Shown here: positions 1 to 5,932 of the stretch, piece by piece
Layout of the letters: the number at the start of each line of letters is the position of its first letter
How positions within the stretch are numbered: position 1 is the stretch's first letter
Assembly: GCF_003626635.1 (NCBI RefSeq)
Contig: NZ_RAZT01000003.1
Span: 552,438 to 616,437, forward strand
Length of the DNA stretch: 64,000 nt
Direction of reading: 5' to 3'
DNA from: Micromonospora musae
Lineage (GTDB): Bacteria; Actinomycetota; Actinomycetes; Mycobacteriales; Micromonosporaceae
The notes under the pieces: generated by a model
Seen by the model: the letters and a program-made list of their open reading frames with translations, nothing else
What the model was told of the DNA's origin: nothing
Database searches by the model: none
Made by a program: the position numbers and the translations under genes

Positions 1-131
1 CGGCGCATCTCCGCCTCCGGCAGCGCGGAGAGCTTCGCGACCACGCTCTCCCGGAAGTAGTCGAGGTAGCGCAGGAACACCTCGGCACGTCCGGCGGCCG
101 GCACGGTGGGTTCGGGGAACTCGACGGTCAC
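1..131 (-). CDS. DinB/DUF664 family protein, partial (3' end outside window)
   Basis: Only the first 43 codons are present. They start at a GTG (129-131) and run off the left edge. The N-terminus contains Val-Phe-Leu-Arg-Tyr-Leu-Asp-Tyr-Phe-Arg followed by a Lys-Leu-x-Ala-Leu-Pro turn, which is the typical opening of actinobacterial DinB-like DUF664 four-helix proteins (family knowledge). These are putative metal-binding, often thiol-dependent enzymes. The metal-ligand histidines lie outside the window, so no activity can be assigned. An ATG a few bases upstream is in another frame and stops after three codons, which supports the GTG start. Confidence 0.6.
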   Translation of the reverse strand, partial: MTVEFPEPTVPAAGRAEVFLRYLDYFRESVVAKLSALPEAEMR

Positions 132-202
132 TTGGCCATTATCGGTTGATCACGGCCGACCCGCCCGTCGGCGGTGCGGCGCGACAGGAATAATTCCGCG
201 GC

Positions 203-913
203 ATGCGGGGGCGGATCGGCGCGGCCGGACGGTGGTACGTGAAACGTCGGCTGCTCGTCCGCTGGGCGCTCGCCGTGCTGGTCGTCGGCGCGGTGCTGGT
301 GGGCGGCGCAACGGCGGCGAGCGTGGCGTGGATCCGCGGCGGCGCGGAGGGTCACCTCTACGACGAGTCCGGGGTGCCGGATGCGCCGGTCGCCCTGGTG
401 CTGGGCACCAAGGTGGACGCGAACGGCAGCCCGTCACCGTTCCTCGCCGCCCGGCTGGATCTCGCCCGGAGGCTCTTCGAGGCCGGGAAGGTACGGGCGG
501 TGCTGGTCTCCGGCGACAACATGAACGCCGACTACGACGAGCCCGGCGCGATGCGGCGCTGGCTCGTCGACCGGGGCGTGCCGGCCCGGAAGGTGGTGCT
601 GGACCGGGCCGGTTTCGACACGTACGACTCGTGCGCGCGAGCGAAGCGGATCTTCGGGGTGGAGCGCGTCACGGTGGTGACCCAGTCGTTCCATCTGCCC
701 CGAGCCGTGGCGTTGTGCCGGCGCCTCGGCATCGACGCCAACGGCGTGGGCGACGAGAGCGCCAGGGGGCAGCACGCCGGGCGCTGGCGCGTCAGCTCCA
801 CCCGCGAGTACGGGGCGTGCGTGAAGGCGGCGCTGGACCTGCTCTCCGGCCGGGACCCGGACCGCCTCGGCCCGCGTGATCCGGGCGTCGACGACGCGCT
901 GCGCGACGACTGA
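203..913 (+). CDS. SanA/YdcF-like DUF218 membrane-anchored protein
   Basis: The protein has 236 residues with one N-terminal membrane helix (about residues 18-44) and a DUF218 domain facing outward. The domain shows Ala-Leu-Val-Leu-Gly-Thr-Lys, Leu-Val-Ser-Gly-Asp-Asn, Phe-Asp-Thr-Tyr-Asp-Ser-Cys and Thr-Gln-Ser-Phe-His-Leu-Pro-Arg-Ala, all hallmarks of the ElyC/SanA/YdcF family. Members are linked to envelope barrier function and vancomycin exclusion in enterobacteria, but the enzymatic role is unsettled. The ATG at 203 lacks a clear ribosome binding site. A GTG at 239, which gives a shorter protein starting just before the basic residues of the signal anchor, is a real alternative. It is apparently monocistronic. 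A cupin gene lies downstream on the opposite strand. Confidence 0.8.
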   Translation: MRGRIGAAGRWYVKRRLLVRWALAVLVVGAVLVGGATAASVAWIRGGAEGHLYDESGVPDAPVALVLGTKVDANGSPSPFLAARLDLARRLFEAGKVRAVLVSGDNMNADYDEPGAMRRWLVDRGVPARKVVLDRAGFDTYDSCARAKRIFGVERVTVVTQSFHLPRAVALCRRLGIDANGVGDESARGQHAGRWRVSSTREYGACVKAALDLLSGRDPDRLGPRDPGVDDALRDD

Positions 914-941
914 CGGCCTTCGGCGCCGGGATCGGGTCCGG

Positions 942-1355
942 TCAGGCGGCCTCGCCGACCTCGTACGGGTGGACGTCGTCCGGGTCGTACGGCTCGGCGG
1001 CCAACTCGACGGCCTGGGCGGGCCCGTCGGCGTAGTAGACGTGGGCGCAGCGGGGCAGGACGGTGACGAGGTCGCCGGCCTCCAGGGTCGCCTGGCCGCG
1101 CTCGCCGGACTCCAGGTCCTCGTATACGGCCCGGAGCCGCCCGCTGATCACGTAGAGGATCTCGATCTTGCGCTCGTGGTAGTGGTTCCCGCGTGGCCTC
1201 CCGGTCTCGGGCAGGAACTCCAGATAGGCGAGGTACCGGTAGGTCCCGCCGTTGACGATCCGGGCGAACTCGCCCGCCGGCGACTGGAGCCGCCCGCCCT
1301 CGTCGGGGAGGGGCGGCGCGGTCACCGTGAGCCGCCGAACCTGCACCTTGTTCAC
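942..1355 (-). CDS. Cupin-domain protein
   Basis: This 137-residue single-domain cupin has a first motif around Gly-Asn-His-Tyr-His-Glu-Arg-Lys (two His plus Glu as likely metal ligands), then Glu-Ile-Leu-Tyr-Val-Ile-Ser-Gly. The second half, around Leu-Glu-Ala-Gly-Asp-Leu-Val-Thr-Val-Leu-Pro, carries the second motif with Cys-Ala-His-Val. The fold resembles the small RmlC-like epimerase/dioxygenase-type cupins. The substrate cannot be told from sequence. The start is a GTG with no obvious Shine-Dalgarno in the preceding bases, so translation may be leaderless. It converges with the SanA-like gene and diverges from the small zinc-ribbon gene. Confidence 0.75.
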   Translation of the reverse strand: MNKVQVRRLTVTAPPLPDEGGRLQSPAGEFARIVNGGTYRYLAYLEFLPETGRPRGNHYHERKIEILYVISGRLRAVYEDLESGERGQATLEAGDLVTVLPRCAHVYYADGPAQAVELAAEPYDPDDVHPYEVGEAA

Positions 1356-1472
1356 ACGATCATGCTAGGCACCGGGGGTGCACGGACCGTGAACGACCGG
1401 GGTGGCCGTCGTGCGCCTCCACGGAAGAGGGACTGGGCGTGTGCCGGTCGGCAGAGCGGGAAGGCCGTTCGG

Positions 1473-1736
1473 ATGACCGACCCATCGGAGCGGGCCCGAC
1501 GCGCACTTCGCCGCATCCACGAGGCTGCCGTGCGGCACCGGGACCTCGAGCTGCACCGGGCGGCCGAGGAGATCGCCCGGTCGGCCCAGGCGAGGGAGCT
1601 CGATCCGGGGCCCGTCGAGTCGTACCGCCCCTGCCCGGTCTGCGGCGCCGAGCCGGGACAGCTCTGCATCAACATCCCCGGCCGCCCCGTGGCACCTGGG
1701 GAGATGCACCCGGAGCGGACGAAGGAGGGGCCGTAG
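1473..1736 (+). CDS. Small zinc-ribbon-like protein
   Basis: This 87-residue protein has a charged helical first half and a C-terminal knuckle. The knuckle is Cys-Pro-Val-Cys-Gly-Ala-Glu-Pro-Gly-Gln-Leu-Cys, followed by a Pro-Gly-Glu-Met-His-Pro-Glu-Arg segment. This CxxC...C...H pattern is shared by small actinobacterial and phage-type zinc finger proteins that often follow the form PCPxCGAxPGxxC. A single zinc site made of three Cys and one His is plausible. The role is unknown. I chose the ATG at 1473 because coding character begins there; the open frame extends further upstream without clear coding bias. Confidence 0.6.
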   Translation: MTDPSERARRALRRIHEAAVRHRDLELHRAAEEIARSAQARELDPGPVESYRPCPVCGAEPGQLCINIPGRPVAPGEMHPERTKEGP

Positions 1737-1768
1737 GGAGTCTGGGCTCCACCCCAGTCCCCATCCCG

Positions 1769-1784
1769 CACAGCCGCGGCTGTG
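1769..1784. terminator. GC-rich perfect palindrome downstream of the zinc-ribbon gene
   Basis: This is a 16-base perfect palindrome (8-base arms with no spacer, core CCGCGG) lying 33 bases after the preceding stop codon. It could form a cruciform or a short transcript hairpin. There is no T-run after it, so it would be a weak, Rho-assisted or L-shaped actinobacterial terminator, or alternatively a protein-binding palindrome. Confidence 0.3.
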
Positions 1785-1921
1785 TGACCCTGTTCACTGC
1801 AGAAGACGTTATGCGGCGGTGTCTGCCGTTTTGGCATCCCTCTTTTATGGCGTGACTCCCACCCGGAATCAGCCTTTCCACCTGGCTCAACCCGAAAAGA
1901 CCGCGGGGAACCCCCTTGCGC

Positions 1922-1945
1922 AATGGTCAAGAAACGTTGACCATT
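1922..1945. promoter_or_regulatory. Perfect inverted repeat, likely ArsR autoregulatory operator
   Basis: AATGGTCAA and TTGACCATT form a perfect 9-base inverted repeat separated by 6 bases. It ends only six bases before the ATG of the ArsR-type regulator at 1952. Winged-helix ArsR regulators usually bind such imperfect or perfect dyads overlapping their own promoter. The position argues for control of the arsR-MFS operon by its own product. Confidence 0.7.
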
Positions 1946-1951
1946 GCTCGC

Positions 1952-2488
1952 ATGCCTGCCGATGAGCTTCCCGAGACGTTTCACGTCACCACGCACGAGC
2001 AGCTACGTGCCGTCTCCAACCTCACCCGTCACCGGATCATGGCCGTGCTCCGCTTCGAGCCCGCAACGATCACCCAGATCGCCGAGCGGGTGGGCCTCGC
2101 GAAGGGGAGTTCCAGCTATCACGTGCGGCTACTGGAGCGGGCCGGCCTGGTGAAGGTGGTACGGACGCGGAAGGTGCGCGGTGTCACCGAGCGGTACTAC
2201 GCGATGGCCGCGCGGTCGATCGTGCTGCCGGATCCGGGGGAGGGCGGGCCGGATGTGCTGATGCGCCATGCGGTGGCGGACCTGGAGGCGTCGCCGGTGG
2301 AGGGGCGGCACGTACGGATGGCGCATCTGCGGCTCACCGAGGAGCAGTTCGCCGAGCTGGGAGCGCGGCTGCAGGCACTGGCGGACGAGTACCGGGAGCT
2401 GTCGAATCCGTCGCTGCCGGACGCCTCACTCGTCTTCGCACTCTTCCACCCGGCGCGGGGCCAGCAGGCCGAAGGGGAGGCCAAATGA
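1952..2488 (+). CDS. ArsR-type winged-helix transcriptional regulator
   Basis: This is a 178-residue regulator. Residues 20-90 form a winged HTH: Arg-His-Arg-Ile-Met-Ala-Val-Leu, Ile-Thr-Gln-Ile-Ala-Glu-Arg-Val, then Ser-Ser-Tyr-His-Val-Arg-Leu-Leu-Glu-Arg-Ala-Gly-Leu. The C-terminal half is helical. It lacks an obvious cluster of cysteines, so it is probably not a metal sensor of the classic ArsR kind; this subgroup pairs with MFS exporters. The open frame reaches back to a TTG at 1916, but that would place the perfect operator repeat (1922-1945) inside the gene, so I prefer the ATG at 1952. Its stop overlaps the start of the MFS gene (ATGA), which indicates an operon. Confidence 0.85.
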   Translation: MPADELPETFHVTTHEQLRAVSNLTRHRIMAVLRFEPATITQIAERVGLAKGSSSYHVRLLERAGLVKVVRTRKVRGVTERYYAMAARSIVLPDPGEGGPDVLMRHAVADLEASPVEGRHVRMAHLRLTEEQFAELGARLQALADEYRELSNPSLPDASLVFALFHPARGQQAEGEAK

Positions 2489-3777
2489 CCTCAGACGCGA
2501 GGAAGCTGCCAACCGGGTTCGGGCGGCTGTGGACCGCACAGACGGTGTCCTCGCTCGGCGACGGGGTGATGCACGCTGCCCTGCCGCTGCTCGCGTTGAC
2601 GGTGACGCGGGATCCGATGGCGCTCGCCGTCGTCGCGGCCGCCGGGACGCTGCCCTGGCTGCTCTTCGGCGTGCTCGGCGGCGCGCTGGTGGACCGCTGG
2701 GACCGCCGACGCACGATGTGGATCGCGGACACCGCGCGTGCGGCGCTGCTCGCGATACCGGCGACCGCCGCCGCGCTCGACGTGCTGAGCGTTCCGCTGC
2801 TCGCGGCCGTCGCCTTCCTGCTCGGCCTCGGCGGGCTCTTCTTCGACACGGCCGCCACCGCGTATCTGCCGGATCTGCTCCGCCGCGATCCCGCACTCCT
2901 GGAGCGCGCCAACTCCCGCCTGCGCGGCGCCCAGACCGCGATGTCCGGCTTCGCGGGGCCGCCTGCGGGCAGTGCGCTGCTCGCGCTCGGGCGGGCGGTT
3001 CCGCTGCTCGCCGACGCGCTGTCGTTCGCGCTCTCCGCCCTGCTCGTACGGTCGCTGCCCGCCATGTCCCGACCCGTGCCTGAGGTCCGAGAGTCGCTGC
3101 TTCGGCAGGCCCGCGCCGGTGCCTCGTACGTCTTCCGGGACCGGTTGCTGCTCGGGCTCGCGCTGCGCCCGGCGGTCGGGAACGTCGCCTTCCTCGCCGT
3201 GGAGACCGTCCTCGCCCTCTTCGCGCACGACCGCCTCGGCATCGACACCTACGGCTTCGGCCTGCTCCTCACGGCGGAGGCCACCGGCGGTCTGCTCGGG
3301 GCGGGCATCGCCACCTTCCTCGGCCGGCGACTCGGCACCGGCACCGCACTGACCTGCACGGCCGCAGTCGAGGGCCTTGCCATCCTGGGGCTTGCCGCCG
3401 CCCCGAATCCGTACGTGGCCGGGCTCGCGCTCGCCGTCTGCGGAGCGGGCATGGGCGCCACGATGGTGCTCGCACCCTCCCTGCGGCAGGCGATCGTCCC
3501 GGCCCACCTGATGGGTCGGGTCGCCTCCACCTCCCGGATGCTCGCCATGTGCGCCGCCCCGTTCGGCGCCTTCCTCGGCGGCTGGCTGGCCACCACCTAC
3601 GACGTGCGCACCCCGCTCTACGCCGCCGCCGGCCTCCTCCTCGCCATGACCGCCGTCACGGCGACCATGACCAGCAACCGCCGGGTCGAGGCGGCGCTAC
3701 GTGATTCTTCCGACCGTCAGCGTTCGGCAGAGAACAGCCGCCCCGCCCGGGTCGCCGACGCGGCCGTCTCTGCCTGA
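2485..3777 (+). CDS. MFS efflux transporter (DHA3-like)
   Basis: A 430-residue major facilitator with 12 predicted membrane helices. The family loop motif appears as Gly-Gly-Ala-Leu-Val-Asp-Arg-Trp-Asp-Arg-Arg (helices 2-3). Overall layout resembles the DHA3 macrolide/multidrug exporters common in actinobacteria. The start codon overlaps the stop of the ArsR-type regulator by four bases (ATGA), so it is translationally coupled. It would be derepressed when the regulator leaves the operator at 1922-1945. The exported compound is not deducible. Export of a drug-like molecule is inference from the gene pair. Confidence 0.85.
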   Translation: MTSDARKLPTGFGRLWTAQTVSSLGDGVMHAALPLLALTVTRDPMALAVVAAAGTLPWLLFGVLGGALVDRWDRRRTMWIADTARAALLAIPATAAALDVLSVPLLAAVAFLLGLGGLFFDTAATAYLPDLLRRDPALLERANSRLRGAQTAMSGFAGPPAGSALLALGRAVPLLADALSFALSALLVRSLPAMSRPVPEVRESLLRQARAGASYVFRDRLLLGLALRPAVGNVAFLAVETVLALFAHDRLGIDTYGFGLLLTAEATGGLLGAGIATFLGRRLGTGTALTCTAAVEGLAILGLAAAPNPYVAGLALAVCGAGMGATMVLAPSLRQAIVPAHLMGRVASTSRMLAMCAAPFGAFLGGWLATTYDVRTPLYAAAGLLLAMTAVTATMTSNRRVEAALRDSSDRQRSAENSRPARVADAAVSA

Positions 3778-3826
3778 TCGGCACCACCCGCCAGCTCCGA
3801 AGTCACGACTGCCGGAAAGGCATCAG

Positions 3827-4606
3827 ATGCTCTACTCGACCGCACGCGTCGTCACCGACCGCCCCCACCGCTACATCAAGCAACTGGTCTCACACATGGG
3901 GCGCAAGGTGCCCACCGAACTCGACGAGGATCGCGGGTCCATCACGTTCAGCCTCGGCAGCTGCCTGCTCGTGGCCTCGACCGCCCACTTCGACATGATC
4001 GTCAAAGCCGGCACGGCGGACGCGATCGCGGCGGTGGAGGACACCATCACCCGCCACCTGCTGCGATTCGCGACCAGGGACACGCTCACCGTCGACTGGC
4101 TGCCCCTGGTGCGGCCGGCCACAACGGAGGACGACGCCGGTCTCCTCGCCCTCGACCGCGCGGCCTGGACCACCGGGTCCGGACTCCCCTCCACCCGGAC
4201 CGACGAGCGAACGGCCTACTTCGACGAACGACGCAAGCCCGAAACCCACCTCGTCGCCACTCTCGGCGGCCAGATCGTCGGCACCGTGAGTACCCACCAA
4301 ACGACCCGGTTCCCGGAGGGGGCTCACGTCTTCGGCCTGTGGAACCTCATGGTGGCCGAGCAAGCCCGCCGGATGGGTATCGCCTCAGCCCTGCTTTCGG
4401 GCGCCGAACGCCTTGCCGGCGCACAGGGCGCGAAGAAGATCGGACTGCGCGTCCTGGCGACCAACACCGGTGCCATATGGCTCTACGAACAGCACGGTTA
4501 TGCCGTCGAAGGCCGATACGTCGACGAGTTTCTGATCGACGGCGCTTACGTCGATGACCTAAGCCTGGGCAAGCGCCTGACGCCGCCCTCGCGAGGGACT
4601 GTCTGA
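3827..4606 (+). CDS. DUF2218-GNAT acetyltransferase fusion
   Basis: This 259-residue protein has two parts. Residues 1-93 match the DUF2218 pattern: Ser-Thr-Ala-Arg-Val, Tyr-Ile-Lys-Gln-Leu-x-x-His, Lys-Val-Pro-Thr-Glu, and the ending Leu-Leu-Arg-Phe-Ala-x-Arg-Asp-x-Leu-Thr-Val-Asp-Trp. Residues 98-250 are a GNAT domain with the acetyl-CoA motif Ala-Arg-Arg-Met-Gly-Ile-Ala and a C-terminal Trp-Leu-Tyr-Glu-Gln-His-Gly-Tyr. DUF2218 is usually a free-standing protein of about 95 residues, often near siderophore-interacting proteins, so the fusion is unusual. The start at 3827 is supported by GGAAAGG seven bases upstream. It lies on the same strand as the MFS gene, 49 bases after it, and may be co-transcribed. 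Confidence 0.8.
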   Translation: MLYSTARVVTDRPHRYIKQLVSHMGRKVPTELDEDRGSITFSLGSCLLVASTAHFDMIVKAGTADAIAAVEDTITRHLLRFATRDTLTVDWLPLVRPATTEDDAGLLALDRAAWTTGSGLPSTRTDERTAYFDERRKPETHLVATLGGQIVGTVSTHQTTRFPEGAHVFGLWNLMVAEQARRMGIASALLSGAERLAGAQGAKKIGLRVLATNTGAIWLYEQHGYAVEGRYVDEFLIDGAYVDDLSLGKRLTPPSRGTV

Positions 4607-4659
4607 GCGAAGAGGCAACAACCCTGGGTTCGGGCGGGTTCTGCCTGGTCGTCAAGGGG

Positions 4660-4731
4660 TGGGCGCGGCAGGTTTCGAACCTGCGACCCCTCGCTTGTAA
4701 GGCGAGTGCTCTCCCACTGAGCTACGCGCCC
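4660..4731 (-). tRNA. tRNA-Val (anticodon UAC)
   Basis: This 72-base cloverleaf is on the minus strand. The acceptor stem GGGCGCG (4731-4725) pairs with CGCGCCC, with discriminator A at 4660. The D-arm begins TAGCTCAGTGGGAGAGC. The anticodon stem CTCGC/GCGAG encloses the loop CTTACAA, giving anticodon UAC (valine, GUA). The T-arm is GCAGGTTCGAAACCTGC. CCA is not encoded, as is common in actinobacteria. Confidence 0.97.
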
Positions 4732-4811
4732 GGAACGCCCGTGCGGCGGGCCGGTGGCTGGCAAGCTTACCTGCTCGCCGCCGGCCCGGTCGCACGGCGT
4801 GGCCGGATCGC

Positions 4812-5276
4812 TCAGCCGGCGGTCTCGGCCAGCGCCTTGCGCCAGTTCTGCTGGTCGCGCGACTCCCCCGGCATCGTCATCTCGGCGTACCGGACGACCC
4901 CGGTTCCGTCGATCACGAAGGTGCCCCGGTTGGCGACGCCGGTGACCTCGTTGAAGACTCCGTACGCCTGGGCGACCGAGCCGTGCGGCCAGAAGTCGGC
5001 GAGCATCGGGAAGTGGTAGCCCTCGCGGTCCGCCCACACCTTGTGGCTGTAGACGGAGTCGACGCTGACGGTGAGCACCTGGACGTCGTCGTTGGCGTAC
5101 TCGTCGAGGTTGTCGCGGATCTCCGCCAGCTCGCCCTGGCAGATGCCGGTGAAGGCGAGCGGGTAGAAGACCAGCAGCACCGTGCGCCGACCGCGGAAGT
5201 CGGAGAGCCGTACCTCCTGGTTGTTCTGGTCCTTCAGCACGAAGTCCGGCGCCTCGGCGCCGACGGCTATCGGCAT
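4812..5276 (-). CDS. ahpE: Peroxiredoxin AhpE (1-Cys type)
   Basis: A 154-residue thiol peroxidase that reduces hydroperoxides in the cytoplasm, in mycobacteria via mycothiol/mycoredoxin. The peroxidatic cysteine is C46 in Pro-Leu-Ala-Phe-Thr-Gly-Ile-Cys-Gln-Gly-Glu-Leu. No second resolving Cys is present, which fits the 1-Cys AhpE group. Other shared blocks are Phe-Pro-Met-Leu-Ala-Asp-Phe-Trp-Pro-His-Gly and Ala-Asn-Arg-Gly-Thr-Phe-Val-Ile-Asp. The match to the mycobacterial AhpE pattern is strong along its whole length. The ATG is preceded by GAGGAG at a good distance. The order ahpE, DUF3052, (insert), aceE parallels mycobacterial genomes. Confidence 0.92.
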   Translation of the reverse strand: MPIAVGAEAPDFVLKDQNNQEVRLSDFRGRRTVLLVFYPLAFTGICQGELAEIRDNLDEYANDDVQVLTVSVDSVYSHKVWADREGYHFPMLADFWPHGSVAQAYGVFNEVTGVANRGTFVIDGTGVVRYAEMTMPGESRDQQNWRKALAETAG

Positions 5277-5384
5277 GCGTGAACTCCTCGCGTCGGGACG
5301 GCACGAGCCACACCCGGCGGCGGTTCCGCCGGGCGACCGGGTGGCCGTTCGTCGTCCCCGGGGAGGCGACGGGCGGCTGGTGGG

Positions 5385-5822
5385 CTACTTCTTGCTCTTG
5401 GCCCCCCGGCGCAGGACGAGGCGCGCGGCGCTCCAGTCCCGGCCGGCGTTGACCGTCGAGGTCTGCTGGAGGCCGGCGGTGGGGGCGGACTCGGCGATCT
5501 CGCTCGGCTCGACGTGTCCGTCGCGCCCCGCCTTCGGCGTGAGCAGCCACACGACCCCGTTGTCGGCCAGCGGGCCGAGGGCGTCGACGAGCAGTTCGAA
5601 GAGATCACCGTCGCCGTCGCGGTACCAGACGAGCACCGCGTCGACCACCTCGTCGGTGTCCTCGTCGACGAGATCTCCAGAGCGGTCAGTCAGGGCCTCA
5701 CGGAGGTCGTGGTCGACGTCGTCGTCGTACCCCATCTCCATGACGACCATCCCCGGCTCGATTCCGAACCGGTCCGCCAGGCTGCGTACCCCGTCGGCGG
5801 CCTGACCAGCGGTCGCGCTCAC
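5385..5822 (-). CDS. DUF3052 family protein
   Basis: A 145-residue acidic protein of the actinobacterial DUF3052 family. It has Gly-Met-Val-Val-Met-Glu-Met-Gly-Tyr-Asp-Asp-Asp-Val-Asp near the N-terminus, then Val-Leu-Val-Trp-Tyr-Arg-Asp-Gly-Asp-Gly-Asp-Leu and a C-terminal basic Lys-Ser-Lys-Lys tail. The fold is thought to be Rossmann-like and function is unknown. The frame stays open to 5888, but AGGAGG at 5832-5837 lies nine bases before the GTG at 5822, which settles the start. Its conserved position between ahpE and aceE in actinobacteria suggests a link with pyruvate dehydrogenase or redox control, which is inference only. Confidence 0.85.
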   Translation of the reverse strand: MSATAGQAADGVRSLADRFGIEPGMVVMEMGYDDDVDHDLREALTDRSGDLVDEDTDEVVDAVLVWYRDGDGDLFELLVDALGPLADNGVVWLLTPKAGRDGHVEPSEIAESAPTAGLQQTSTVNAGRDWSAARLVLRRGAKSKK

Positions 5823-5932
5823 TGTCGCGTGCCTCCTCATCTCGTCCCTGCGCGACGCCGGTTCGGCGCCGTCAGGCAAAGTCCACACAGTTGTGCCTCC
5901 CCGCGCAAGTGGCGCACCGGGTGGAACGGAAT

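Noticed and set aside
4546..5550. Minus-strand frame through the tRNA and peroxiredoxin
   Set aside because: It crosses a clear tRNA gene and reads ahpE in a different frame.
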